From Bacteroidota bacterium (GTDB lineage: Bacteria > Bacteroidota > Bacteroidia > Chitinophagales > Saprospiraceae): a DNA stretch of 32,332 nt. Position numbers and translations under genes: made by a program. The notes below the pieces were generated by a model. The model was not told where the DNA came from. It ran no database searches and saw only the letters and a list, made by a program, of their open reading frames with translations. Location: positions 1 through 32,332 of the forward strand of contig JANSWP010000084.1 of NCBI GenBank assembly GCA_024743405.1, written 5' to 3'. Below, piece by piece: positions 18,101-25,797 of this stretch; within the stretch, counting starts at the first letter, position 1; each line of letters begins with the position of its first letter.

Positions 18101-19018
18101 AATACATTCTAATGAGGGTTGTTGCGTCCCATCAAAATTAGGTGGAAAAACAACCTCAACTAACTGAAATCTTTTTCCGGTGATCTTATGTTGACAGGTT
18201 TCCTTTTCACCAATTGGGTTTTGAACTGTCCAGCTTCTAGTCGTTATATACGATAAAGGACTCGGGCAGAATTGAACACCAACAAAATCCTCATAGCTTA
18301 TTATTAATTCAGGTTGTTCAAAACAAGTTTGAACATTAGGCTCGCCAGTAATAGAAGGATCATTAGGTTCTACACATGAAACGGTAATATCGGGTGGACA
18401 CACAACATGCAATACGGTTGGAGCTGTTACTTCCAAACTAGTCGAACAGGAAGTATTAGATTGCAAATCAGATATCGAAACGATCAATCCTTGACCTATC
18501 CAATCTACGTTAGCAAGAACTGGATTTCCAACACCTAATATTTGTCCAAGCTGAGTTTGTACTTGAATCAATGCATCTGAACCACATAAGCTGGAAGAAG
18601 GCGACAAAATCATTTCTGGGGTGATAGGCTCATTACAGTCAGTTTGTAAATTTACTTGAACATTATTGTTACATACAGCGATAGAAGGTGGCTGAATAAC
18701 AGATATAATAAAATTACAAACAGAGTTATCACCATTAAAGTCGGTGCCGATTATTGTTCCTGTGTGATTCCCAGGAGGTAGAAAAGTCCCTGGAAAAGGG
18801 CTATAAGTAGTATCTGCTAATGGAACGGTACTACTCCACTGCACAATATTATAGTTCATAGTATACAGCAAATCACATTGGTCTAAATCAACTGAAACCT
18901 GAGGAGGACAAATAAGGGTAGCTGTAGCGGAATGGGCAAAAAACATTGAAAAAAAAAGGAAAATAAAATGTCCTCTACCAAATAGAAATTGGATACTTTT
19001 TTGCGTAATCATGTTCAT
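15188..19018 (-). CDS. Giant T9SS-secreted surface protein with HYR-like, dockerin-like and cohesin-like modules (paralogue 2)
   Basis: This 1276-residue protein is collinear with the gene at 11270-15124. It has a signal peptide (to about residue 33), HYR/Ig-type repeats to about 860 (for example YSLTDGCGNASSQ and FSAVDLCGNTTT), a carboxypeptidase-regulatory-like stretch near 877-925, and dockerin-like motifs (LNGVTTFDIVLMQKHI, ADINNTGTITVSDAVAMKK, KIGDLNGNVDP) at 932-1047. The cohesin-like domain at 1068-1185 contains IEFEKGETIAIPF and ISGYQFTLEFDEQILAF. The type A sorting domain starts at YQNQPNPFSELT (1195). Two in-frame ATGs (residues 1 and 3) leave the exact start uncertain by two codons. 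It is the first gene of the pair on the minus strand, so the promoter should lie within 19019-19100. Both genes clearly arose by tandem duplication and have since diverged. Confidence 0.87.
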   Translation of the reverse strand: MNMITQKSIQFLFGRGHFIFLFFSMFFAHSATATLICPPQVSVDLDQCDLLYTMNYNIVQWSSTVPLADTTYSPFPGTFLPPGNHTGTIIGTDFNGDNSVCNFIISVIQPPSIAVCNNNVQVNLQTDCNEPITPEMILSPSSSLCGSDALIQVQTQLGQILGVGNPVLANVDWIGQGLIVSISDLQSNTSCSTSLEVTAPTVLHVVCPPDITVSCVEPNDPSITGEPNVQTCFEQPELIISYEDFVGVQFCPSPLSYITTRSWTVQNPIGEKETCQHKITGKRFQLVEVVFPPNFDGTQQPSLECIDGLSASEVADTSITGIPTISGYSADQSICDFSANFEDVIVPLCGESYQIQREWTITDLCTSQTRKQTQVIEIQDSQAPIFMIPDTIWVSSNPDCGNEADLPSATILEECSDLTYLIQTPWSSIFTNGGLAFIQQTNGIHNITYSLTDGCGNASSQTAILVVNPQTLVSCPSNMSIDCNHYLEELKAPLSIGDLSVLDQFGDAEFHANCDPGISETIQINVDECGFGMIERTIETTNFSFPQSCVQQINVQHNSNFVVSFPRDTFINCSNSPQNFGEPQVFGADCEQIAISFTDQIFNVVPDACYRIIRTWQVINPCIYNPNFGNQTIESSEADLGGANCDLDGNGTCDVRTFQDGVNTANFPNAQPDGYIEYQQEIKVNDGFAPEFLPYVIDPICVTNNNCGALVNIPVPEILDCSEVDVIASSDLGSGFGPFVGIPPGIYNITFSAVDLCGNTTTIQRQLPVLDCQKPEAVCNTGQIIELINPNQPMIEVFAAELNGGSFDNCSGNPTYSFSSNINNNSVTFDCNDLGLNNFFLYVTDEAGNQDFCQGVVNIQDNINGCPSGPGGNEIDGEIKTQHDDGVGKVIVNYETSSGIMNFVETDDNGLFNIPISSNITTITPKKNINILNGVTTFDIVLMQKHILFVQTLDNPYDLIAADINNTGTITVSDAVAMKKVILFIDDEFPNNESWRFVDADFVFSNPSNPWIVPFPESKSVNSNQPPFEADFVGIKIGDLNGNVDPLNYQQADDRNFKGTVNFSVPNIEFEKGETIAIPFTLQENNISGYQFTLEFDEQILAFSSLKEGRSNQEDFGMSFIENGFLTSSWTGEVIEAQEVMFTLLFETKDKGYLKDLIRLNSTFTPKEAYSKELELLNIQLKIESQFVSDRLILYQNQPNPFSELTNIEFFLPIDSDIRLAIYDSAGQLVKTVHGFYQKGINRIEIKGKELIKNGVYYFQISTENQVETGKMILIN

Positions 19019-19371
19019 GGTGATTTAAAAAATATTAATAAGAAAAAATATTTTTTGACTATTCTAGTAAGGTTATTCAGTTATGTACTTTTGAAAAAAG
19101 ACATAGCACTGAGGGTAATTTAGTGCTTGAAGTAGTGGAAATGGTAGGCAATATAAACAATTTTTGGAATGATTGAAAACTATTGTATGGTCTGATTATT
19201 GAAATTTAAAAAGGAAATGATATTTTGAAATTTATACTTTGAACAAAACACCTTGTTAAAAACATTGAGTTTTAAGGAAGTATAACTTAAATTTGAGTTT
19301 CAAGTGAGTTAATTTTGAATAGGTGACGTTGGATTTTGAATGGTTAGCACAATTTAAATATAGTGCTTTTA
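19019..19371. other. AT-rich gene-free stretch upstream of the surface-protein operon
   Basis: I find no coding sequence here. Two similar small stem-loops are present: AGCACT...AGTGCT at about 19105-19126 and AGCAC...GTGCT at 19346-19365, both with an AATTTA-like loop. The promoter of the minus-strand pair (start 19018) should be in the first 100 bp, but I cannot place -33/-7 elements with confidence. Confidence 0.4.
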
Positions 19372-19534
19372 AGGGAGTAGGAAATAAATAACCTACCCAT
19401 TTCACTTGCTCTTTTTCCTTCCTTTTTCGTTAAAAATACTCGCCATACCTATGGGTATGTCTGCGTTTTTTGCCTCGACTGAAGAAAAAATAGCTGTGCA
19501 AAATTTTGGGTACTTTATTTATTTCCTGCTCCCT
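19372..19534. repeat. Palindromic intergenic element, copy 7 (163 bp)
   Basis: The outer arms AGGGAGTAGGAAATAAATAA (from 19372) and AGGGAGCAGGAAATAAATAA (reverse complement) differ at one base in 20. The core on the plus strand is CGTTAAAAATACTCGCC, then ATACCTATGGGTATG, then TCTGCGTTTTTTGCCTCG. It is nearly identical to the minus-strand core of the copy at 10896, while the outer arms of the two copies differ. This is one of the clearest copies. Confidence 0.85.
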
Positions 19535-19554
19535 AATCTCAAACTTTCACTCTC

Positions 19555-19754
19555 TTAAGTAAGCGAGCAATATTAGGTTTAGAATAAATTTTTGAATTAT
19601 TTTTTTCTCACAAGGCAAAAAAACAGTTATAGCCTTAGCTCTCTGGGCTGGCTTGTGCTAGTGGCACAAAGGCATAGCCAAGAGTATTTTTTAACACAGT
19701 GAGTGGAAAAAAGAAACTAAAATTTGCTATAGATAATATTGCTCACTTACTTAA
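19555..19754. repeat. Palindromic intergenic element, copy 8 (long form, 200 bp)
   Basis: The arms TTAAGTAAGCGAGCAATATTA and TTAAGTAAGTGAGCAATATTA (reverse complement, ending 19754) differ at one base in 21. The core reads, on the minus strand, GTTAAAAAATACTC and later TTTTTTTGCCTTG. The extra loop hairpin GGCTTGTGC-tagt-GGCACAAAGGC is shared with copy 1 (142-337), which is also the long form. It starts only 20 bp after copy 7 ends, so two elements stand side by side upstream of rlpA. Confidence 0.82.
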
Positions 19755-19865
19755 TTTCAAAATTGATATCTGGATATTGGAAAACAACTGTTTACACCTT
19801 TAGCTTATCTCGCTAAATCTTAGTAGCTCATTAGTTTCCAGATCCCTAACTAAACATACTTTTCT

Positions 19866-20780
19866 ATGAAAAATTACATGAGCATTATTGTACTTGCTTT
19901 ATTATGTACAACTTCCATTTTCGCCCAAAAAGATGAATTTGAATTTGGACTCGCCTCTTATTATTCAGATAAATATCATGGTAAACCTACAGCCAGTGGT
20001 GAATTGTATGATATGAATAGGATGACTGCTGCTCACCGAACGTTACCCTTTGGAACGACCATTAAAGTCACCCGATTGGATAATAAAAAATCTGTGACAG
20101 TAAAAGTTAATGACCGCGGTCCATTTATTCCTGAACGTGTTGTGGACTTATCAAAAGCTGCTGCTCGACAAATAGGAATGTTACAAGACGGTGAAACCAA
20201 AATTAAACTAGAAATTGTAAAGAAAGGTAGTGCAGATGAACCTGTTGTGACAAGATCAAAGGCGGTTAAAAAAGAACCAACTAAAACTTATGAGGAAAAA
20301 ACAGCTGCTGTTCAAAAACCTAAGCCTACTGAAAAAAAGGCTACTCCTGCAAAGACTGAAACAAAAGCTACCACAGCCAAAAAAGTTGATAAAACCTCTT
20401 TAGCTAAAAAGGAAGAATCAAAAAAAGTCAAGGAGAAAAAAGCTACAACTTCCTCCAAAGCAAGATTAGTGAAAGGCAAAGACTTTCAGCCCTATGATTT
20501 ATATAAAATTGATTTACTGAGACCGGAGAAGAAAGGATTTGGTGTTCAAGTTGCGTCCTTGACTAACTACGAAGGCGTTTTCAAACAAATTGCAGAGTTG
20601 CAAGGAGAATGGTTTAAAAACATTCTTTTGAGTGTTGAAAAAGGAAGTGACGATAAAGCAGTTTATAAAATCATTCTAGGTCCATTTGAGGATCAAGAAT
20701 CAGCTGCTTCTTATAAAAATGCTCTTAAAAAGAAAAAAATTAATGGCTTTGTAGTTAATCTTGAAGGCATTGCTTATTAA
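19866..20780 (+). CDS. rlpA: RlpA-like protein: double-psi beta-barrel plus SPOR domain
   Basis: This 304-residue protein has a signal peptide ending near residue 20 (TSIFAQ). Residues 26-118 are the double-psi beta-barrel, with GLASYYSDKYHGKPTASGE, TAAHRTLPFGT and VNDRGPF, the last carrying the conserved aspartate. In characterised RlpA proteins this domain is a lytic transglycosylase acting on peptidoglycan lacking stem peptides. Residues 120-205 are a low-complexity Lys/Ala/Thr/Glu linker. Residues 222-300 form a SPOR domain (GFGVQVASLTNYEGVFKQ...YKIILGPFEDQESAASYKNA), which binds denuded glycan at the septum. The predicted site of action is the periplasm during division. It is monocistronic, with two palindromic repeats upstream and a terminator-like hairpin about 90 bp downstream. 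The short cysteine-free start makes it soluble periplasmic rather than a lipoprotein, unlike E. coli RlpA. Confidence 0.93.
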   Translation: MKNYMSIIVLALLCTTSIFAQKDEFEFGLASYYSDKYHGKPTASGELYDMNRMTAAHRTLPFGTTIKVTRLDNKKSVTVKVNDRGPFIPERVVDLSKAAARQIGMLQDGETKIKLEIVKKGSADEPVVTRSKAVKKEPTKTYEEKTAAVQKPKPTEKKATPAKTETKATTAKKVDKTSLAKKEESKKVKEKKATTSSKARLVKGKDFQPYDLYKIDLLRPEKKGFGVQVASLTNYEGVFKQIAELQGEWFKNILLSVEKGSDDKAVYKIILGPFEDQESAASYKNALKKKKINGFVVNLEGIAY

Positions 20781-20868
20781 TTGTAAGTATTGGATTACAA
20801 TCTTTAAACCTCTTTTGAAATTGTAGGTAAATTATTGATGTATCTCAAAACAGTTTCGTAATTCGTTG

Positions 20869-20907
20869 AAAAAAGTGAAAGATTTTGTAAGTCTTTCACT
20901 TTTTTTT
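20869..20907 (+). terminator. Rho-independent-type terminator after rlpA
   Basis: The hairpin GTGAAAGA-(9-nt loop)-TCTTTCAC is extended by an A-run on the left and a T-run of eight on the right. It lies 89 bp past the rlpA stop codon and before the lipoprotein gene at 20985. Confidence 0.75.
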
Positions 20908-20931
20908 AAATCTAACGACTAAATAGGCTTC

Positions 20932-20961
20932 GTACACTGTAAACCAAATATCTTATTCCTT
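20932..20961 (+). repeat. Solo arm related to the element at 10029-10185
   Basis: GTACACTGTAAACCAAATAT and the following ten bases match the reverse complement of 10156-10185 at 27 of 30 positions. No inverted partner is nearby. It ends 23 bp before the ATG at 20985, in what should be that gene's promoter or leader. Confidence 0.5.
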
Positions 20962-20984
20962 ATCAAAATTCAAACACTTGCCAA

Positions 20985-22133
20985 ATGAACCGCTACACTT
21001 ACTTGATCTTGTTTTCTCTTTTTTTTGCTTGCCAAAACCAGAATCAATCTGAGCATAATAATACAGAAACAATACCTGAAACACCTCTTCCAGACAGCCA
21101 TCAATTCCTTAAAAAATTTGAAGGTACCATTGGAGAATACCCAATTGAAATGGTTTTAACCAATTGGGGGGATGGGTTTCTGAACGGCAAATATTGGTAT
21201 AAAAAGAAAAGAGAAGCTATTGAGATTAGTGGTGAGTTGATTACTGAAAATGCCTTTGAAATAGCAGAATACATCAATGACACTGAAAACGGTTTTTTTG
21301 TTGGCACCATTGAGTCACCCCATCATTTAAAAGGTACTTGGATTTCTGAGGATCAATCAAAATCATATGATTTTGATTTGACAGCAACCAAAGAGAAATC
21401 ACCTGACGATATTTGGTCAGGCAATTGGTATTTTAATGAAATATGGGACGGAGGGATTATTTTAATGGGAAACTATACTAAAGATTCCATTGATTTCGCA
21501 TTGAGTATCTTCAGGAGTGCACACAATGGTATAGCAGAAGGAAAGGCATATTTTGTACAAAACAAAGCCATTTTTTATACAGACTTATATGATGAAGAAA
21601 AAGGCTGCAAATTGGTCTTTGAGCACAAAGGAGATCATATCTTACTAGATCAACGAGGGTCAAATTTTGGCTGTGGTTTCGGAATGCGCGCTTTTGCGGG
21701 AGGACGGTATGACAACCATATAATTGAGAAAAAAGCTGTTTTGGATTTTGGAACCGAAGAAGGAAAAGTATTTCAAACAAAAGCTCAACATGATAATTTC
21801 AAAGCATTAGTGGGCAATGAGATGTATGACCTTTTTGCCTTCAACATGCAAAATACCGAGCCTTTAGACATAAATAATGAAGATCATTTTGCGACTAAGG
21901 CTATCGCTGGATTTGTACAAGGGCTATTTACCTCTAATGAAGCAATTATCATGTATGATGACGCAAGTAATTTTTGGGCAGCAACAATTGATATAGATGA
22001 TTCGACTGATGAATTTGTAGTTAGATATTTTTCCAATGTTGAATCAAATGCTACTGAAATTCCAACGACCATTAATGATTGGAGAGAAAATTTTATGGAC
22101 TATCGAATTGTTAACAAACTTATATTTCAATAA
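20985..22133 (+). CDS. Lipoprotein of unknown function
   Basis: This 382-residue protein begins MNRYTYLILFSLFFACQNQN. The FFAC lipobox puts the lipidated cysteine at residue 16. The mature chain contains beta-rich stretches around residues 45-130 (GTIGEYPIEMVLTNWGDG, FLNGKYWYKKKREAIEISGE) and 145-240. Aromatic and Gly-rich spacing like this is typical of periplasmic beta-sandwich proteins that Bacteroidota encode in numbers. I do not recognise a named family and see no catalytic motif. Its last 14 bp overlap the 3' end of the convergent mcrC-like gene, so the two stop codons interlock. Confidence 0.7.
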   Translation: MNRYTYLILFSLFFACQNQNQSEHNNTETIPETPLPDSHQFLKKFEGTIGEYPIEMVLTNWGDGFLNGKYWYKKKREAIEISGELITENAFEIAEYINDTENGFFVGTIESPHHLKGTWISEDQSKSYDFDLTATKEKSPDDIWSGNWYFNEIWDGGIILMGNYTKDSIDFALSIFRSAHNGIAEGKAYFVQNKAIFYTDLYDEEKGCKLVFEHKGDHILLDQRGSNFGCGFGMRAFAGGRYDNHIIEKKAVLDFGTEEGKVFQTKAQHDNFKALVGNEMYDLFAFNMQNTEPLDINNEDHFATKAIAGFVQGLFTSNEAIIMYDDASNFWAATIDIDDSTDEFVVRYFSNVESNATEIPTTINDWRENFMDYRIVNKLIFQ

Positions 22134-23328
22134 TCTTTTTCAATAAATTTTGACCTATATTACTACCTAGTTTTTCATTTATCAAAACATCTAAAAAGCA
22201 TACTTGACAAGCACTTTTTTCATTGACTTCTTCAAAAGGGATAACCCCTAAGTCCTCTAAATCATAAACTTTAGGATAAACCAAAACGCACTTCTCTGCC
22301 TCAAAAAAACGGTTGTAAACAAAGGCTTGCCGAAGGTCTTCCATATTGGGGTTTATTTTTTTCAAAACCTTCCACTTTGTATCCAACACAATAGTTTCCC
22401 CTTTCCAATTTAGCAAAATATCCGGGCGTAAATAACGACGATTCCAAAATGGTTTTTGGGTTTGCCGTTTAACCATGAGATCTTCACTTTGACATTTTTT
22501 AAGTTGTCGAAATACATATTCCTCAAACAATAAATTCATATCAAAAAGAATGGCAATTAAGCTTTTTTTACCACCTTGAATATCTGGACTATAGTTCAAA
22601 ATCAACATTCTAGCAATATCCAAGGCAGTCTGATATCGAATTGTTTGCCGATGAAAATATATTTTTTGAAAATTGGTTTCTGTAATTTCAATGTTGTCGA
22701 CTTTCGGAAAATGGCTTTTTAATTTTTGAATTCGGAAGTCCAAATTAGGCTCAAAAACCATCTGTGCTAGAATGTCTAGCCCTTTGGATATTATGTGATT
22801 GAGTAAGTGATTGTAGTCGTATTCTTCATGATTAGTGTAAAATTTTTCTTTATGAAGTTGATTTTTTCGCAACTGTTTTGGCACGACCAAACGCCCTTTT
22901 AAGACTTTTAAATTTGCCTCGTTTCTTCTATAAGATTTGATCAATCCTTGACTTAACAACTTTTCTACTTCGCTCACAAATATCTCAAAATACAATTCCA
23001 AAATCAGGTTAGGACGCAATTTCAAATGGGCATCTGTCAGAGATTCTATTTTCAATAATCTACATGCTCGCAACATTTCTAATAAAACAGACTGCCATTT
23101 TTTCTTATTGGGTTTATGATCTCTATCTGCCTTTGGCAATATTTCAATTGTTAAATCATCCACCTGAAGCGCACCGACATAATGGGAAAATTTTATGCCT
23201 TTGTGAGTGATAGAAAAATATTTTGATTGATGTTTTTCGGCAAAGTTAGCCAAGGCTTCGAACTGATTTTCAGTCAACTCGTTTCCAACTTTAATAGATT
23301 GGTATTCGAAGACTTGGAGTGTTTTCAT
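22120..23328 (-). CDS. McrC-family restriction component homologue, orphan
   Basis: This 402-residue protein has the hallmarks of McrC, the nuclease-bearing partner of the GTPase McrB. An N-terminal region covers about residues 1-110. The conserved core includes KVLKGRLVVPKQLRKN (141-156) and HEEYDYNHLLNHII (167-180). A PD-(D/E)xK site follows, with P302-D303 and D316-T317-K318. McrBC cuts DNA carrying modified cytosine. Here no McrB-like AAA+ GTPase is next to it. Instead it sits 9 bp downstream of tex on the same strand. It is longer than E. coli McrC (348 residues). It may act with an McrB encoded elsewhere or have a different partner. The nuclease residues look intact, so it is not an obvious pseudogene. 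Confidence 0.83.
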   Translation of the reverse strand: MKTLQVFEYQSIKVGNELTENQFEALANFAEKHQSKYFSITHKGIKFSHYVGALQVDDLTIEILPKADRDHKPNKKKWQSVLLEMLRACRLLKIESLTDAHLKLRPNLILELYFEIFVSEVEKLLSQGLIKSYRRNEANLKVLKGRLVVPKQLRKNQLHKEKFYTNHEEYDYNHLLNHIISKGLDILAQMVFEPNLDFRIQKLKSHFPKVDNIEITETNFQKIYFHRQTIRYQTALDIARMLILNYSPDIQGGKKSLIAILFDMNLLFEEYVFRQLKKCQSEDLMVKRQTQKPFWNRRYLRPDILLNWKGETIVLDTKWKVLKKINPNMEDLRQAFVYNRFFEAEKCVLVYPKVYDLEDLGVIPFEEVNEKSACQVCFLDVLINEKLGSNIGQNLLKKIIEI

Positions 23329-23337
23329 TCTTTTATT

Positions 23338-25464
23338 TTACACATCCTTCATCGATAATTGTATTCGGCTCCGCTTAACATCTACTTGAGTAATTTTCAC
23401 CTCCACCTCTTGCGATACACTCACTACATCTGCTGGATTTTTCACGAAACGATTAGCTAATTGAGAAATATGAACCAACCCATCTTGCTTTACCCCTATG
23501 TCCACAAAAGCCCCAAAATTGGTAACATTCGTAACTAATCCAGGCACAACCATCCCTTCTCTCAAATCTTCAATCGTCTTAATTCCATTGGCAAATTCAA
23601 ACGCTTTTGCTTCTCCACGAGGATCAAGGCCAGGCTTGTCCAGCTCTTTTAAAATATCTTTGAGGGTAGGCAAACCAACTTTATCTGTTACATAATTATG
23701 TAAATCGAGTTGTTTTCGAAGTTCAGGGTTTTGTATCAAACTCGGGATTTTTACACCTAGGTCTTTAGCCATTTTTTCAACAACCGAATAACTTTCGGGG
23801 TGAACTGCAGTGTTGTCTAAAGGATTTTTCCCTGTTCTAATTCGTAAAAAACCAGCACATTGTTCAAAAGCTTTCTCCCCCATTCGAGGAACTTTTTTCA
23901 ATGCTTTTCGAGAATCAAACGCCCCATTTTCAGTTCTAAAATTCACAATATTTTGGGCCAAAGTTGGACCAAGACCAGAGACATAAGTCAATAAATGTTT
24001 ACTCGCCGTATTTAAATTTATGCCGACTGCGTTCACACAACTTTCGACTACGCCATTTAAGCTTTCTTTAAGTTTAGTCTGATTAACATCATGTTGATAC
24101 TGCCCTACTCCAATACTCTTTGCATCGATTTTCACTAATTCCGCTAAAGGATCCATCAATCTTCTTGCAATGGAAACTGCCCCTCTCACAGTCACATCTT
24201 CCTTTGGGAACTCTTCTCTTGCGATTGCGGAAGCAGAATAAATCGAAGCACCGCTTTCATTCACCATAAAAATTTGAACCGGATGATTAAATTTTATTTT
24301 GCGACACAAAGCATCTGTTTCCCTTCCTGCGGTTCCATTTCCTATGCTTATGGCATCAATACCATATTGATCAACCAAAGTCTGAATTTTATGTATAGCG
24401 CCATATTCATCTGATTGAGGCGGATGTGGGTAAATGGTTGTATTGTGTAATAAATCTCCATTTTCGTCTACTACTACCAATTTACACCCTGTCCGAAAAC
24501 CAGGATCTAAGCCTAGAATTCGACGTTGCCCAAGCGGTGGTGCAAGTAATAATTGTCTAAGGTTTTTAGCAAACACATCTATTGCCTCTGAGTCTGCTTT
24601 TTCTTTTGCGGCATTTCGAAATTCAGTCTCAATAGAAGGAGCCAATAATCTCTTATAACTGTCCTTTATTGCATCCGCAACCTGGTCGGTGGCTGCATTA
24701 TTTCCCTTTAAAAATTGATAATCTAATTGATTCAATGTTTGATCTTCATCTGGACCAATACTCACTCTTAAAAAACCCTCCGATTCGCCACGCATAATTG
24801 CCAAAAAACGATGAGATGGACAATTTCTCAACGATTCTCCATACTCAAAATAGTCCCGATATTTAGCACCTTCTTCTTCTTTATTTCGAGCAACTTTAGC
24901 AGTCACAGCTGCACCTTGTCGAAATGCCCTCCGAACCTTATTCCGAGCATTTTCATTTTCGCTTACCCATTCCGCAATTATATCTCTTGCCCCTTGTAAG
25001 GCATCATCTGAAGAGGCCACTTCCTTCGTCAAAAACTGATTTGCCAAGCCTTCGATATCACTATTTTTTTGCATAAACAGAACCTGTGCCAATGGTTCCA
25101 ATCCTAAATCTCTGGCTTTTGTGGCACGCGTTTTCCGCTTAGGTTTGTAAGGCAAATAAATATCTTCCAATTCAGTCAAATTCCAACTTGATTCTATTCT
25201 TTTTCGAAGCTCATTTGTCAATTTTCCTTGCTCTTCAATCGTCGATAAAATTGTTTCTCGACGTTTATCAATCTCTTTTAGTTTCTTTAGTTCTGACTGA
25301 ACATCAGCAATTTGAACCTCATCTAATGAGCCGGTCACCTCTTTTCGATATCTAGAAATAAAGGGAATGGTTGCCCCTTCTTCGAGAAGAGCAATGGTGT
25401 TTTTGATTTGGTTTTTGGATATTTTCAGGGCATCCGAAATCAGGTTAATATAGGTTTGATTCAT
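23338..25464 (-). CDS. tex: Tex-family RNA-binding transcription accessory protein
   Basis: I use the ATG at 25464 (708 residues, MNQTYINLISDALKISKNQ). An upstream TTG at 25527 would add 21 residues with no family resemblance. The order of domains is the Tex order: an N-terminal helix-turn-helix-like part (to about 200), a YqgF/RNase H-like domain near 320-450 (RILGLDPGFRTGCKLVVVD), helix-hairpin-helix motifs near 490-560 (VSGLGPTLAQNIV, VPRMGEKAFEQCAG), and a C-terminal S1 domain (GMVVPGLVTNVTNFGAFVDIG). Tex is a cytoplasmic nucleic-acid-binding factor linked to transcription and stress tolerance. It lacks the tail beyond S1 found in E. coli YhgF (773 residues). The mcrC-like gene follows after 9 bp, so the two are very probably cotranscribed. 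Confidence 0.94.
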   Translation of the reverse strand: MNQTYINLISDALKISKNQIKNTIALLEEGATIPFISRYRKEVTGSLDEVQIADVQSELKKLKEIDKRRETILSTIEEQGKLTNELRKRIESSWNLTELEDIYLPYKPKRKTRATKARDLGLEPLAQVLFMQKNSDIEGLANQFLTKEVASSDDALQGARDIIAEWVSENENARNKVRRAFRQGAAVTAKVARNKEEEGAKYRDYFEYGESLRNCPSHRFLAIMRGESEGFLRVSIGPDEDQTLNQLDYQFLKGNNAATDQVADAIKDSYKRLLAPSIETEFRNAAKEKADSEAIDVFAKNLRQLLLAPPLGQRRILGLDPGFRTGCKLVVVDENGDLLHNTTIYPHPPQSDEYGAIHKIQTLVDQYGIDAISIGNGTAGRETDALCRKIKFNHPVQIFMVNESGASIYSASAIAREEFPKEDVTVRGAVSIARRLMDPLAELVKIDAKSIGVGQYQHDVNQTKLKESLNGVVESCVNAVGINLNTASKHLLTYVSGLGPTLAQNIVNFRTENGAFDSRKALKKVPRMGEKAFEQCAGFLRIRTGKNPLDNTAVHPESYSVVEKMAKDLGVKIPSLIQNPELRKQLDLHNYVTDKVGLPTLKDILKELDKPGLDPRGEAKAFEFANGIKTIEDLREGMVVPGLVTNVTNFGAFVDIGVKQDGLVHISQLANRFVKNPADVVSVSQEVEVKITQVDVKRSRIQLSMKDV

Positions 25465-25570
25465 AGTAAGTTTAAGTAAATTTATTATTTCTATTCTGAA
25501 AAAACATGGAGATCTTTGGTCGGTCAAAGATAATATTCGAAGAGGATTATGAGAAGGAAATCAGAATGGA

Positions 25571-25762
25571 TATGCCAATCGGAAGAAAAAAAGTTCGTGT
25601 ACTTTTTCGCGCCTTACGCCGCGAAAACAGGGGAAAGTAGGGGAAAGCTCAAAAGAATCATCCATTCTGGATGATTCTTTTGAGCTTTCCCCTACACCCC
25701 TCTTCCTTCCCGAGCCGCGAAGCGGCGATGGGAAGGCAAAACACTTTCTTGGGATTGCCATA
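25571..25762. repeat. Palindromic intergenic element, copy 9 (192 bp)
   Basis: The outer arms TATGCCAATCGGAAGAAA (25571) and TATGGCAATCCCAAGAAA (reverse complement, ending 25762) pair apart from C/G and GG/CC swaps. The interior has GCGCC...GCCGCG and GCCGCGAAGCGGCG hairpins and a perfect 28-bp inner palindrome (25637-25695). The element occupies nearly the whole gap between tex and the copper ATPase. Open frames seen across it are palindrome by-products. Confidence 0.72.
25637..25695. repeat. Perfect 28-bp inverted repeat with 3-nt loop
   Basis: The left arm starts GTAGGGGAAAGCTCAAAAGA and the loop is TTC. The right arm is an exact reverse complement. At 59 bp with no mismatch it is the longest perfect palindrome in the window. 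Neither side has a T-run, so a classical terminator is unlikely. Confidence 0.8.
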
Positions 25763-25797
25763 ACTCATGGATCACCACTTATTGCTACATATTCACC

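Noticed and set aside
19372-19754. CRISPR-like array from two adjacent repeats
   Set aside because: The two units are large palindromes with different arms. There are no short regular direct repeats with spacers and no cas genes.
25465-25527. TTG start for tex
   Set aside because: The added 21 residues do not resemble the Tex N-terminus, which starts well at ATG 25464.
25561-25761. Open reading frame of 66 codons across the tex-copA gap
   Set aside because: It is entirely inside the palindromic element and is a by-product of the inverted repeat, with no protein-like features.
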